From an uncultured Eubacteriales bacterium (GTDB taxonomy: Bacteria; Bacillota; Clostridia; Oscillospirales; Oscillospiraceae), in assembly GCA_900543625.1 (NCBI GenBank), contig UQSF01000025.1:1-22827 (forward strand): a DNA stretch of 22,827 nucleotides, read 5' to 3'. Position numbers and translations under genes: made by a program. Below the pieces are notes generated by a model, which was not told the DNA's origin, ran no database searches, and saw only the letters and a list, made by a program, of their open reading frames with translations. Positions within the stretch are counted from its first letter, which is position 1. Each line of letters begins with the position of its first letter. Shown piece by piece: positions 1 to 11,620 of this stretch.

Positions 1-404
<404 letters not shown>

Positions 405-408
<4 letters not shown>

Positions 409-893
409 CACAGGTCAGGATCACCATCACCCGCACGCGCAGGGGGCTGGGCTTCCCGGACACGCAGCGCTATGTCAAGCGCGCAGCCGCCGCGGCGCTC
501 AGGGCCGAGGGCGTGACCATCCCGTGTGAGCTCGACGTGACGCTCACGGACGACGCTGCCATCCACGCCATCAACCGCGAGCAGCGCGGCGTCGACCGGG
601 CGACGGATGTGCTGTCGTTTCCGATGAATGAGCTCACGCCCGGCGCGTTCGACCCCGACGCCTGCGAGTGGGACTACGAGACCGAGCGCGCCATGCTCGG
701 CGACATGGTCATCTCCATGGAGCGCTGCGCCGAACAGGCCGAGACCTACGGCCACAGCTTCGCGCACGAGGTCAGCTATCTGACGGTGCACTCCGTGCTG
801 CACCTGCTCGGCTACGACCATGTGGACGAGGGCGAGGACAAGCGCCGCATGCGCGCGAGAGAAAAAGAGATCATGCGTCTGCTGGACGTATAA
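405..893 (+). CDS. ybeY: Endoribonuclease YbeY (16S rRNA maturation)
   Basis: The 162-residue protein carries the YbeY zinc site H-S-V-L-H-L-L-G-Y-D-H, with the three metal-binding histidines at residues 129, 133 and 139. YbeY is a single-strand-specific metallo-endoribonuclease involved in 16S rRNA 3'-end maturation and ribosome quality control. The length and the conserved DVLSFPMNE segment near residue 70 are typical. Its ATG overlaps the phoH stop by four bases, and its TAA overlaps the Shine-Dalgarno of era, so phoH-ybeY-era look like one transcript. In many Firmicutes dgkA and cdd lie between ybeY and era; here they are absent. Very confident. Confidence 0.96.
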
Positions 894-903
894 GGAGAAG
901 AGA

Positions 904-1794
904 ATGATTACCAAAACCGCTATGATCACCATCTGCGGACGGCCGAACGTCGGCAAGTCCACGCTTACAAACGCCCTGCTGGGCGAGAAGATCGCCATCG
1001 TCTCGAACAAGCCCCAGACGACGCGCAACCGCATCAGCGCCGTTGTCAACCGCGGCGACGCGCAGCTCATCCTCATGGATACGCCGGGTTTTCACAAGCC
1101 GCGCAACCGTCTGGGCGACTACATGGTGCAGGTCGTGCGCGAGAGCGTGGCGGACGTTGACGGCGTGATGCTCGTTGTCGAGCCCATCGCCTCCGTCGGC
1201 GAGCAGGAGCGCGCCCTCATCGAGCGCATCCGGTCGACGGGCGCTCCGGCCGTGCTCGTCATCAACAAGATCGACACGGTCGAAAAGCAGGAGCTGCTGG
1301 CCGTCATCGCCGCCTATTCCGAGGCGCTGCCGTGGCGCGCGATCGTGCCGGTGTCTGCCCAGAACGGCGACGGGCTCGACGAGCTCTTAAACGAGCTGAC
1401 GGCGCTGGCTGTGCCCGGACCGCAGCTGTTCCCGGACGATATGATCTCCGATATGCCCGAAAAGCAGATCTGCGCCGAGCTCGTGCGCGAAAAGCTGCTG
1501 CTGTGTCTCGATAAGGAGATCCCGCACGGCACGGCCGTCGAGGTCACGAAGTTTTCCGAGCGCGACAACGGCATCATCGACATGGACGTGACCATTTACT
1601 GCGAAAAGGACAGCCACAAGGGCATCATCATCGGCAAACGCGGCGCCATGCTCAAGAAGATCGGCGAGCTTGCGCGGCAGGACATCGAGCGCTTCATGGG
1701 CACGAAGGTGTACCTGCAGACATGGGTCAAGGTCAAGGAAAACTGGCGCGACTCGGCCGCCCAGCTGCGCAATTTTGGCTTTACCGACCAGTGA
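904..1794 (+). CDS. era: GTPase Era, ribosome assembly
   Basis: The 296-residue protein has the G domain followed by a KH domain. The G1 loop GRPNVGKS is at residues 12-19, the G2 region follows in KPQTTRN, G3 is DTPG at 59-62, and G4 is NKID at 121-124. The C-terminal KH motif is GKRGAMLKKIG. Era binds the 3' end of 16S rRNA and helps small-subunit maturation. I place the start at 904 rather than at the in-frame ATG at 820. The 904 ATG has the AAGGAG at 892-897 and begins right at the G domain, while the longer form would read through ybeY in another frame. Length and motif order are standard. Confidence 0.97.
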   Translation: MITKTAMITICGRPNVGKSTLTNALLGEKIAIVSNKPQTTRNRISAVVNRGDAQLILMDTPGFHKPRNRLGDYMVQVVRESVADVDGVMLVVEPIASVGEQERALIERIRSTGAPAVLVINKIDTVEKQELLAVIAAYSEALPWRAIVPVSAQNGDGLDELLNELTALAVPGPQLFPDDMISDMPEKQICAELVREKLLLCLDKEIPHGTAVEVTKFSERDNGIIDMDVTIYCEKDSHKGIIIGKRGAMLKKIGELARQDIERFMGTKVYLQTWVKVKENWRDSAAQLRNFGFTDQ

Positions 1795-1862
1795 GGCACG
1801 GAAATTACCAGCTATAGTTCCACCCCGCTGTGCAGACACTATGCGCAGCGAGGTGGTTTCCT

Positions 1863-1997
1863 GTGCAGGACGATTTTTTCTGGCAGCTGTTTGCGGATAC
1901 CGGTGATCCGCTCGGCTATCTTTGCTACTGCGCCGCGCGCAATGCGGCGGCGAGCGAGGCATCTGCGGCGGACGACACCGACCGCCGCCCCGCCTGA
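1863..1997 (+). CDS. yqzL: YqzL-family small protein
   Basis: This 44-codon reading frame starts at GTG, with GAGGTGG at 1850-1856 six bases upstream. The protein begins MQDDFFWQLFADTGDPLGYL, which matches the short aromatic YqzL pattern (F.W..F..TG....YL) found between era and recO in Firmicutes. Its function is unknown to me. The first 22 residues look conserved, while the rest is an Ala/Asp-rich tail of low complexity. It ends at a TGA one base before the recO Shine-Dalgarno. Position, ribosome site and the N-terminal pattern together support a real gene, although the family match is from memory. Confidence 0.75.
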   Translation: MQDDFFWQLFADTGDPLGYLCYCAARNAAASEASAADDTDRRPA

Positions 1998-2010
1998 TGA
2001 GGTACATACG

Positions 2011-2757
2011 ATGTTTCTTACGACCCGCGGTCTGGTGCTGCGCGAGGTGCGCTACAAAGAGGCGGACAAGATCCTCACCGTGCTCACACAGCACGAGGGA
2101 AAGATCACCGTCCGCGCGCGCGGTGCGCTGCGCAAGGGCAGCCGCATCACGGCGGCGACGCAGCTGCTGACCTATTCGGACATGACGATCTTTGAAAACC
2201 GCGGCCGCCGCACGCTCAACGAGGCGTCCACGGTCGAGGAGTTTCTGGGCCTGCGCGCCGATCTCGGTGCGTTTGCGCTCGGGAGCTATTTTGCAGAGCT
2301 CCTTGAGACCGTCTCTGCCGAGGAATATCCTGATCCGCCGGTGCTGCAGCTCGGGCTCAACAGCCTCTATGCGCTCAGCCGCGCGCTGTGCCCGCCGGAG
2401 CAGATCAAGGCGGTGTTCGAGCTGCGGCTCATGTGTCTGGCCGGCTATGAGCCGGACCTGTCGTGCTGCGCGCGCTGCGGCACGCCCGAGCCTGTGGAGC
2501 CGTGGCTCTCCCTGCGCGGCGGCGCGGTGTACTGCGCGCAGTGCCGGGGCGCGAGCTCGTCTGCCGTCACGCCGCTGCTGCCGGAGACTCTGGCCGCCAT
2601 GCGCCACGTTGTGAACGCGGACCCAAAGAAGATTTTTTCCTTCACACTCGGCGACGCAGGGCGCAGGCAGCTTGCGCGCGTGTGCGAGGAGTATACGGCG
2701 ATGCAGCTCGAACGGGGCTTTGCATCGCTCGACTATTGGAAGAAAGTGAAAGACTGA
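2011..2757 (+). CDS. recO: DNA repair protein RecO
   Basis: The 248-residue protein opens with the RecO OB-fold signature (TTRGLVLREVRYKEADKIL, residues 4-22). It has a C-terminal zinc-type set of cysteines, Cys153-x2-Cys156 and Cys175-x2-Cys178, as in Gram-positive RecO. RecO anneals SSB-coated DNA and, with RecR, loads RecA at gaps in the RecFOR pathway. The ATG at 2011 has the TGAGGT ribosome site at 1998-2003, and it is preferred to an upstream in-frame ATG that would overlap yqzL. The stop is one base from the asparaginase start. This is the normal era-recO neighbourhood. Confidence 0.96.
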   Translation: MFLTTRGLVLREVRYKEADKILTVLTQHEGKITVRARGALRKGSRITAATQLLTYSDMTIFENRGRRTLNEASTVEEFLGLRADLGAFALGSYFAELLETVSAEEYPDPPVLQLGLNSLYALSRALCPPEQIKAVFELRLMCLAGYEPDLSCCARCGTPEPVEPWLSLRGGAVYCAQCRGASSSAVTPLLPETLAAMRHVVNADPKKIFSFTLGDAGRRQLARVCEEYTAMQLERGFASLDYWKKVKD

Positions 2758-2758
2758 T

Positions 2759-3751
2759 ATGAAGCATATTCTTATGATCGCCACCGGCGGCACGATCGCG
2801 TCCAAGGCGACAGCTGACGGACTCACGCCGCAGCTCACCTCCGAGGAGCTGCTGGCCGAGGTGCCGGAGCTCGAGCAGCTGTGCCGCATCGACACCGTGC
2901 AGCTCATGAACCGCGACAGCACGAACATCAACAGCCGCGACTGGCTGCAGATGGCGGCGTGCGTGCGCGCGCACTACGATGCGTATGACGGCTTTGTCCT
3001 CACGCACGGCACGGACACGATGGCCTATACCGCCGCCGCGCTCTCGTACCTCATCCAGAACAACGCCAGGCCCGTCGTCATCACCGGCTCGCAGAAGTCG
3101 ATCTTCAATCAGGACACCGACGCGCGCGAGAACCTGCGCGATGCATTTTTTTACGCCTGCGACGACGGCGCATGCGGCGTGCACGTCGTCTTTGACCACA
3201 AGGTCATTCTCGGCACGCGCGCACGAAAGATGCGCACGAAAAGCTACAACGCCTTTTCGAGCATCGACTATCCGGAGACGGCCATTCTGCGCGGCCGCCA
3301 GCTCGTGTATTATATCCCGGAGTACGTCACCGGCGCGCCGCGCTTTTATGACCGGCTCGACCCCGGCGTGTTCGTGCTCAAGCTCATCCCCGGCATCGAC
3401 GCCGGCATTTTCGACTACCTCAAGGCGCATTACCGCGCGCTCGTGATCGAGAGCTTCGGCGTCGGCGGCCTGCCGTGCTACGGCGACGAGAGCTTTTTCC
3501 ACGCCGTACGCGACTGGGTGGAGTCCGGCCGCGTCATCGTCATGACGACACAGGTCCCCCACGAGGGCAGCGACATGGAGGTGTATCAGGTCGGTCACCG
3601 CGCCAAGCGTGAGCTCGGGCTCATCGAGGCCTACAGTATGACGAGCGAGGCCGTGGTCACAAAACTCATGTGGATCCTCGGCCAGACCGACGACAGCGCC
3701 GAGATTCGCCGCCTGTTTCAGACGCCGGTGCAAAAAGATCAGATCTTCTAG
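2759..3751 (+). CDS. ansA: L-asparaginase, type I (cytoplasmic)
   Basis: The 330-residue protein shows both asparaginase signatures. ATGGTIAS at residues 8-15 contains the catalytic Thr12, and THGTDTM around 82-88 contains the second catalytic Thr and Asp. TGSQK follows about 25 residues later. It hydrolyses L-asparagine to aspartate and ammonia. There is no signal peptide and the length fits the type I cytoplasmic enzyme (about 340 residues) rather than the exported type II. The start is one base beyond the recO stop and the end abuts the Shine-Dalgarno of the CoA-transferase, so it looks co-transcribed with both. A tRNA amidotransferase-type GatD role is less likely because the extra GatD N-terminal domain is missing. 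Confidence 0.9.
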   Translation: MKHILMIATGGTIASKATADGLTPQLTSEELLAEVPELEQLCRIDTVQLMNRDSTNINSRDWLQMAACVRAHYDAYDGFVLTHGTDTMAYTAAALSYLIQNNARPVVITGSQKSIFNQDTDARENLRDAFFYACDDGACGVHVVFDHKVILGTRARKMRTKSYNAFSSIDYPETAILRGRQLVYYIPEYVTGAPRFYDRLDPGVFVLKLIPGIDAGIFDYLKAHYRALVIESFGVGGLPCYGDESFFHAVRDWVESGRVIVMTTQVPHEGSDMEVYQVGHRAKRELGLIEAYSMTSEAVVTKLMWILGQTDDSAEIRRLFQTPVQKDQIF

Positions 3752-3762
3752 GAGGAGCGACG

Positions 3763-5097
3763 ATGGACTATCAGGCCGAATACCGCAGCAAGCTGCGCAC
3801 GCCCGCCGAGGCGGTGCGTGCCGTGAAGGACGGCGACTGGGTGGACTATACGTCGGGGCTTGGCTTCCCGCCGCTGCTCGATGCGGCGCTTGCCGCCCGG
3901 CGTGACGAGCTGCACGACGTGAAGGTGCGCGGCAATCTCTGCATGGGTCCGCTGCAGATCGTCGAGTGCGACCCGGAGCAGACGCATTTTCTCTACCACA
4001 CATGGCATTGCTCGGCGTATGAGCGCAGGCTCTGCGACCGCGGTCTGTGCTACTTCACGCCGATGATCTTCCGCAACCTTGCGTGGTATTACCGGCAGTT
4101 TCTCACGGTGAACGTCGCCATGGCGTGCGTCACGCCGATGGATCGCCACGGATACTTCAACCTCTCGGCGGCGACCGGCGTGTCCCGCGCGATCCTTGAG
4201 CAGGCGGATATCGTCATTCTGGAGATCAACGAGCATCTGCCGCGGCTGCGCGGCGGCTTTGACGAGGTCATCCATATCTCCGATGCGGACATGATCGTCG
4301 AGGGCGCGCACGCGCCGTTTTCCGATCCGCCCGAGCACCCGGCGAGCGCGGAGGACACCGCGATCGCAAACCTGCTCCTGCCGCACATCTGCGACGGGGC
4401 GACCGTTCAGCTCGGCATCGGCGGCATGCCCACCGTGCTCGGAAAGCTCCTCGCGCGCTCCGGTCTGCATGACCTCGGCATGCACACCGAGCTCTGCTCG
4501 GACGCGTATCTCGAGCTGCACGAGGCGGGCGTGCTCACAAACCGCCGCTGCACGCTGCACCGCAATCAGGGGATGCTCGGCATCACGATCGGCTCCAGGC
4601 GGCTCTACGACTGGGTGGACGACAACCCCGGCGTCATCGCCGCGCCGCTGTCCTATGTCAATGCACCTGAGGTCATCGCGCAGCTCGACAACATGGTGTC
4701 GATCAACAGCTGCATCGCGGCCGATCTCTACGGTCAGGTCGCGTCCGAGAGCTCCGGTCTGCGCCAGATCAGCGGCACGGGCGGCCAGCTTGATTTTCTC
4801 ACGGGCGCGGCCATGGCGCGCGGCGGCAAGGCGTTCATCTGCATGACGTCCACCTTCACGGACAGGGACGGTGTGCGCCATTCGCGCATCCTGCCGCATT
4901 TTGACGGCGACATCGTCACGTCCCCGCGCGCACAGGCGTATTATCTGGCGACGGAGCAGGGCGTGGTAAATCTCGCCGGGCGCAGCACGTGGGAGCGTGC
5001 CGAGGCGCTGGTCTCCATCGCACATCCGGATTTTCGTGACGAGCTCATCCGGGCTGCTGAGGCGCAGAAGATCTGGCGGCGCAGTGCAAAACGCTAA
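3763..5097 (+). CDS. Butyryl-CoA:acetate / 4-hydroxybutyrate-type CoA-transferase
   Basis: The 444-residue protein belongs to the acetyl-CoA hydrolase/transferase family. It resembles butyryl-CoA:acetate and 4-hydroxybutyrate CoA-transferases of Clostridia along its whole length. The loop LGIGGMP is at residues 217-223. The HTE motif puts the likely catalytic glutamate at Glu243, which forms the glutamyl-CoA thioester in this family. The end, from ISGTGGQLDFL through STWERAEALVSIAHPDFRDELI, is also typical. The natural acyl donor cannot be told from sequence, so butyryl-, 4-hydroxybutyryl- and propionyl-CoA remain possible. GGAGGAG at 3751-3757, overlapping the asparaginase stop, selects the ATG at 3763. 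No clear terminator follows before the next promoter. Confidence 0.88.
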   Translation: MDYQAEYRSKLRTPAEAVRAVKDGDWVDYTSGLGFPPLLDAALAARRDELHDVKVRGNLCMGPLQIVECDPEQTHFLYHTWHCSAYERRLCDRGLCYFTPMIFRNLAWYYRQFLTVNVAMACVTPMDRHGYFNLSAATGVSRAILEQADIVILEINEHLPRLRGGFDEVIHISDADMIVEGAHAPFSDPPEHPASAEDTAIANLLLPHICDGATVQLGIGGMPTVLGKLLARSGLHDLGMHTELCSDAYLELHEAGVLTNRRCTLHRNQGMLGITIGSRRLYDWVDDNPGVIAAPLSYVNAPEVIAQLDNMVSINSCIAADLYGQVASESSGLRQISGTGGQLDFLTGAAMARGGKAFICMTSTFTDRDGVRHSRILPHFDGDIVTSPRAQAYYLATEQGVVNLAGRSTWERAEALVSIAHPDFRDELIRAAEAQKIWRRSAKR

Positions 5098-5135
5098 GAC
5101 GGCGCTAAGATTCGGCTGCGCGGTGCAGATTTTGC

Positions 5136-5164
5136 TTGTGTTTGCGCGCGTGTGCGCATACAAT
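5136..5164 (+). promoter_or_regulatory. Sigma-A-type promoter for the riboswitch/ATPase transcript
   Basis: A -35-like TTGTGT (5136-5141) is separated by 17 bases from the -10 TACAAT (5159-5164). Transcription would begin near 5171, exactly at the 5' end of the riboswitch. The -35 is imperfect, so the call rests mainly on the -10 and the position. Confidence 0.6.
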
Positions 5165-5170
5165 GATTCC

Positions 5171-5292
5171 GGGATAAGGGAGTAATTGGCGCGATCCGTC
5201 GCGCGGCCCGGCCAACAACCGATCTGTTGGATCTGGCTCGGTCTGAAATGATGAGACTTATCTGCCCATAGGGCAGGTAGGTCTCTTTTTTT
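5171..5292 (+). ncRNA. yybP-ykoY-type manganese riboswitch with terminator
   Basis: The 5' part contains the hallmark GGGAGTA (5178-5184). The 3' part has TGAGAC leading into a long hairpin: GAGACTTATCTGCCC (5253-5267), loop ATA, then GGGCAGGTAGGTCTC (5271-5285), followed by seven T. This matches the yybP-ykoY layout, where a GGGAGUA segment and a later GA-GAC segment meet at the Mn2+-binding junction and a terminator-like hairpin follows. Known members sense Mn2+ and control Mn2+ exporters, including P-type ATPases. The next gene, 44 bases on, is such an ATPase. Mn2+ binding would be expected to prevent termination and switch the pump on. I matched it by eye, not by covariance model. Confidence 0.8.
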
Positions 5293-5336
5293 CATTTCCG
5301 GGGAATCCTATCCGATACCGAAAAGGAGGACAAACG

Positions 5337-7979
<2,643 letters not shown>

Positions 7980-8038
7980 TTTTCGCGCGCTCGGCGCACA
8001 CTATCTCCGAACGCATGAAACGAGAGGAGATGGATGCC

Positions 8039-8893
8039 GTGCGCCGAGCGCTGCCGGTCCCGCAGCGGGTGATGGCCGTCGTGCTGTCTGCGCTGTTCGT
8101 GCTCTGCCCGCTTGCGGCCTATGCCGCAGGGGAGGAGGCGGACGCCGTGCCGCTGCCGATCATCATGTACCACGAGGTCAAGCCCGACAAGTCCGGCAAG
8201 GACGCCATCCAGCCGTGGGAGCTGGAATCCGACCTCCGGTGGCTGGCGGAAAACGGCTACACGACCGTCGTCATGGCGGACGTCATCGCTTACGTGCGCG
8301 ACGGCACGCCGCTGCCGGAAAAGCCCATCGTGCTCAGCTTTGACGACGGGTACTACAACAACTACGTCTATGTGCTGCCGCTGCTGCGGCAATATGCGGC
8401 GCGCATCGTCTTTTCGCTGCTCGGGCGCAACACGGACGATTTCACCGAGTGGCCGAGCGAGAGCATCGACTATGCGCACGTCACATGGGACCAGCTCAAT
8501 GAGATGCTCGCCTCCGGTCTCGTCGAGGTGCAGAACCACTCCTACGACCTGCACAGCTACACGCCGGAGCGCTACGGCTGCCTGCCGAACGCGGGCGAGT
8601 CGGAGACGGACTATGCGCAGCTGCTGCGCACGGACTTGCAGCGCCTGCAGGATGAGCTCGCGGAGCATACCGGCCGCACACCGGACACCTTTGCCTACCC
8701 CTACGGCAAATACAGCGACCGGACGGATCAGGTCCTGCGCGGCATGGGCTTTCAGGCGACGCTGTCGTGCGACTGGGGCATCAACCGCCTCACGCACGAC
8801 CCCGCGTGCCTATACCGGCTGCGGCGCATCTGCCGCTCACACGGGCAGCCGCTGTCCGCCGCGCTCGAGCGCGCGTACAAGGCGGCAGGATAA
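8039..8893 (+). CDS. Secreted polysaccharide deacetylase (NodB fold)
   Basis: The 284-residue protein has an N-terminal hydrophobic signal segment ending near LAAYA, then a NodB carbohydrate esterase domain. The metal/catalytic Asp pair is in SFDDGY (Asp102, Asp103). A histidine motif N-H-S-Y-D-L-H gives His167 and His172, and FAYPYGKYS forms motif 4. Such enzymes remove acetyl groups from peptidoglycan or other surface glycans outside the membrane. The start is uncertain. I chose GTG 8039 because AGGAG at 8025-8029 is nine bases away and the signal peptide follows directly. In-frame ATGs at 7937, 7976, 8015 and 8030 lack a well-spaced ribosome site. It may be cotranscribed with the ATPase, and it ends three bases or less before a terminator. 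Confidence 0.87.
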   Translation: MRRALPVPQRVMAVVLSALFVLCPLAAYAAGEEADAVPLPIIMYHEVKPDKSGKDAIQPWELESDLRWLAENGYTTVVMADVIAYVRDGTPLPEKPIVLSFDDGYYNNYVYVLPLLRQYAARIVFSLLGRNTDDFTEWPSESIDYAHVTWDQLNEMLASGLVEVQNHSYDLHSYTPERYGCLPNAGESETDYAQLLRTDLQRLQDELAEHTGRTPDTFAYPYGKYSDRTDQVLRGMGFQATLSCDWGINRLTHDPACLYRLRRICRSHGQPLSAALERAYKAAG

Positions 8894-8929
8894 AAAACGC
8901 ACACATCACAAAGGTGATGTGTGCGTTTT
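8894..8929 (+). terminator. Intrinsic terminator
   Basis: The arm AAAACGCACACATCAC and its exact complement GTGATGTGTGCGTTTT form a 16-bp stem with loop AAAG. The A-run and T-run at the two ends make it work on either strand, but all nearby genes read rightward. It closes the ATPase-deacetylase unit. Confidence 0.9.
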
Positions 8930-9064
8930 CGCTTTGCCGAAAGTCCGCCCAAAAACCATTTCTCCGGAAACCTGCGCGGCCGCGCCGCTTTGCTTTGCAC
9001 CCCGTGCACCGGCGCGGCATACATTGGGGCATAGCGCCTCGGCGCGAACAAAGGGGGAGACGCC

Positions 9065-9823
9065 ATGAAAATCGAGCTGCGCCGCGCCGCCTTGACCTAT
9101 CAGGCGCCGGACGGCGAGGTGGCGGCGCTGCGGGATGTGACCTTCGGCGTGGCCGACGGCGAGTTTGTGAGCATCGTTGGGCCGTCCGGCTGCGGAAAAT
9201 CCACGCTGCTGGCGCTCATCGCCGGTATCGAGCGTCCGTCGGGCGGGGAGGTGCTCGTCGACGGCGAGCCCGTGCGCGCGCCGACAGGGAAGGCGGGGCT
9301 GATGCCCCAGCGCGATCAGCTTTTTGACTGGCGCACGATCTGGGGCAACGTGACGCTCGGGCTGGAGATCCGGCACGAGAACACACCCGCGCGGCGCGAC
9401 GCCGTGCGCGCCCTGCTCACGCAGTACCGGCTCGACGGCTTTGCGCGCAAGCTGCCAAACCAGCTCTCGGGCGGGATGCGCCAGCGCTGCGCACTCATCC
9501 GCACGCTGGCGACATCGCCGGATGTGCTGCTGCTCGACGAGCCGTTTTCCGCGCTGGACTACCAGACGCGGCTGGCCGTGTCGGGCGACATCGCGCAGAT
9601 CATCCGCCGCGAGCACAAGACGGCGCTGCTCGTCACGCACGACATTTCCGAGGCCATCAGCCTCTCGGACCGCATCGTCGTGCTCACGCACCGCCCCGCG
9701 ACCGTCAAGGCCATCCATGACCTCGGCGCGCTGCGTGCTGTGCCGCCGCTGCAGCGGCGCAGCCGGGCGGAATTTCAGACGCTGTTCAATCAAATATGGG
9801 AGGAGCTGGATGTCAATGCCTGA
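9065..9823 (+). CDS. ABC transporter ATPase, nitrate/sulfonate/taurine/HMP type
   Basis: The 252-residue protein has the full ABC set: Walker A GPSGCGKS at 39-46, Q-loop in MPQRD, signature LSGGMRQR at 134-141, Walker B with Asp158-Glu159 in LLLDEPFSALD, and the H-loop VTHD. It is of the SsuB/TauB/ThiZ group and powers uptake together with the permease and lipoprotein that follow. A G-rich ribosome site (GGGGGAG) lies just upstream of the ATG. I see no riboswitch or convincing promoter in 8930-9064, so neither upstream nor coding sequence names the substrate. Sulfonates, nitrate-like anions and thiamine precursors are all possible. The stop overlaps the permease start. Confidence 0.92.
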   Translation: MKIELRRAALTYQAPDGEVAALRDVTFGVADGEFVSIVGPSGCGKSTLLALIAGIERPSGGEVLVDGEPVRAPTGKAGLMPQRDQLFDWRTIWGNVTLGLEIRHENTPARRDAVRALLTQYRLDGFARKLPNQLSGGMRQRCALIRTLATSPDVLLLDEPFSALDYQTRLAVSGDIAQIIRREHKTALLVTHDISEAISLSDRIVVLTHRPATVKAIHDLGALRAVPPLQRRSRAEFQTLFNQIWEELDVNA

Positions 9824-10631
9824 ACGGTCGCTCTCCCCGCAGAGACTTGCGTATCTGCGCGCACAAAAGCGCCGCCGCCGGGTCGTGCTGGCGCTGCAGG
9901 TGCTGCTGCTGGCGGCGTTTCTCGGCTGGTGGGAGCTCGCGGCGCGCTGCGGCTGGGTGGACGCCTTCATCGTCAGCAGCCCGTCGCGCGTGGTGCGCAC
10001 GCTCGCGGCGCTGCAAAGCTCCGGCGAGCTGTGGCTGCACATCGGCACGTCGTGTCTGGAGGTCGTGGCGGGCTTCCTGCTCGGGACGCTGCTCGGCACG
10101 CTCATCGCCATCGGTCTGTGGTGGAGCAAGCTGCTCTCGCGCGTGCTCGACCCGTATCTGGTCGTGCTCAACGCGCTGCCGAAGACGGCGCTCGGGCCGG
10201 TGTTCATCGTCTGGATCGGCGCGGGCACGGGCTCGATCATCGCCATGACGGTCGCGATCTCGCTCTTCGTCACGATCCTGAATATGCACGTGGGCTTTCT
10301 GTCCACGGATCGGGAGAAGATCCGCCTGATGCAGACGCTCGGCGCGACGCGCCATCAGATCCTGTGGCAGCTGGTCATCCCGGCCAACTACGCCACGCTG
10401 TTCAATACGCTGCGTGTGAACGTCGGCCTGTCGTGGGTCGGCGTCATCATGGGCGAATTTCTGGTGTCCAAAGCCGGTCTCGGCTATCTGATCGTCTACG
10501 GGTCGCAGGTGTTCAACATGGACCTTGTGATGGCGACCGTCTTCGTGCTTGCGGCGGCGGCCGTGGTGATGTATCAGCTTGTGCTGTGGCTGGAAAAGGG
10601 ATTCAAAAAACGGTTGGGAGTGACGCAATGA
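9810..10631 (+). CDS. ABC transporter permease, SsuC/TauC-like
   Basis: The 273-residue membrane protein has a basic N-terminus, then about six helices. A BPD_transp_1 EAA-type loop falls around LGATRHQILWQLVIPAN. GLSWVGVIMGEFL follows, as in SsuC-like permeases. It forms the channel used with the preceding ATPase and following lipoprotein. The ATG at 9810 lies inside the ATPase 3' end with GGGAGG at 9798-9803. A second in-frame ATG six bases on is an alternative. The stop shares ATGA with the lipoprotein start, giving translational coupling through all three genes. Confidence 0.92.
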   Translation: MSMPERSLSPQRLAYLRAQKRRRRVVLALQVLLLAAFLGWWELAARCGWVDAFIVSSPSRVVRTLAALQSSGELWLHIGTSCLEVVAGFLLGTLLGTLIAIGLWWSKLLSRVLDPYLVVLNALPKTALGPVFIVWIGAGTGSIIAMTVAISLFVTILNMHVGFLSTDREKIRLMQTLGATRHQILWQLVIPANYATLFNTLRVNVGLSWVGVIMGEFLVSKAGLGYLIVYGSQVFNMDLVMATVFVLAAAAVVMYQLVLWLEKGFKKRLGVTQ

Positions 10632-11614
10632 AACGGTTTCTTTGTGGGGTTCTGGCGGTATTGCTGCCGGCGGCCTTGTGCGCCTGCGGCACGCAGGAGA
10701 CGGCCACCGTCCGCCTGAGCGAGGTGACACATTCGGTGTTCTACGCGCCGCAGTATGTGGCGCTGGAGCAGGGTTTTTTCGCGGATGAGGGTCTGAAGAT
10801 CGAACTGAGCAACGGCGGCGGCGCCGACAAGGTCATGACGGCGGTGCTCACCGGGCAGGCGGACATCGGTCTCGCCGGACCGGAGGCGTGCATCTACGTG
10901 TACAATCAGGGCAAGGACGATCACCCGGTCGTGTTCGGCCAGCTCACGAAGCGCGACGGGTCGTTTCTCGTCGGACGGGAGGATGTGCCGTTTACCTGGG
11001 AGCTGCTGCGCGGCAGGACCGTCATCGGCGGCCGCGCGGGCGGCGTGCCGGAGATGACGCTCGAATACGTCATGCGGCAAAACGGCATCGTCCCCGGCGT
11101 AGACGCCGATGTGGATACAACGGTGCAGTTCAACATGATGGCCGGGGCGTTCACCGGCGGCAACGGCGATTTTGTCACGCTCTTTGAGCCGACGGCCACC
11201 GAGGTCGCGCAGGCGGGCAAGGGGTATATCCTTGCGTCCGTCGGGCAGGAAAGCGGCGAGATCCCGTATACGGCCTACTTCGCCTCGCAGACGTACATCC
11301 GGGAGCACGCGGACGTGGTGCAGCGCTTTACAAACGCCGTTGCGCGTGCGCTGACATGGATCGCCGGGCACGACGCGGCCGAGACCGCCGCCATCATCGC
11401 CCCGCAGTTTCCGGACACGGACGTGTCCGTGCTCACGCAGGTCGTGCAGCGCTACAAGGACATCGACGCGTGGAACGCGACGCCGGTCATGGCGCAGTCG
11501 TCCCTTGAGCGGCTTGAGACCGTCATGGAGACGGCGGGCGTGCTCGAGCACGCCGACTGGGTGGATTTTGACCGCCTTGTCGACAACAGCTATGCGCATA
11601 ACGCCGCCCGATAA
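10628..11614 (+). CDS. ABC transporter substrate-binding lipoprotein, SsuA/THI5-like
   Basis: The 328-residue protein has a short signal peptide ending in a lipobox L-C-A-C, so Cys20 or so would be lipid-anchored. The mature part resembles the SsuA/THI5 periplasmic-binding fold: VFYAPQYVALEQGFFADEGL near the start, then TGQADIGLAGPEA. It would capture the ligand at the outer face of the membrane and pass it to the permease. The ligand is not identifiable by eye. The gene overlaps the permease stop by four bases and is followed by a strong terminator, so it ends the three-gene operon. Confidence 0.9.
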   Translation: MKRFLCGVLAVLLPAALCACGTQETATVRLSEVTHSVFYAPQYVALEQGFFADEGLKIELSNGGGADKVMTAVLTGQADIGLAGPEACIYVYNQGKDDHPVVFGQLTKRDGSFLVGREDVPFTWELLRGRTVIGGRAGGVPEMTLEYVMRQNGIVPGVDADVDTTVQFNMMAGAFTGGNGDFVTLFEPTATEVAQAGKGYILASVGQESGEIPYTAYFASQTYIREHADVVQRFTNAVARALTWIAGHDAAETAAIIAPQFPDTDVSVLTQVVQRYKDIDAWNATPVMAQSSLERLETVMETAGVLEHADWVDFDRLVDNSYAHNAAR

Positions 11615-11620
11615 TGCACG

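Noticed and set aside
1387..2931. Long minus-strand open frame opposite era, yqzL and recO
   Set aside because: It is a GC-driven shadow of real genes: it is Arg/Ala-rich, matches no family, and runs against strongly supported genes.
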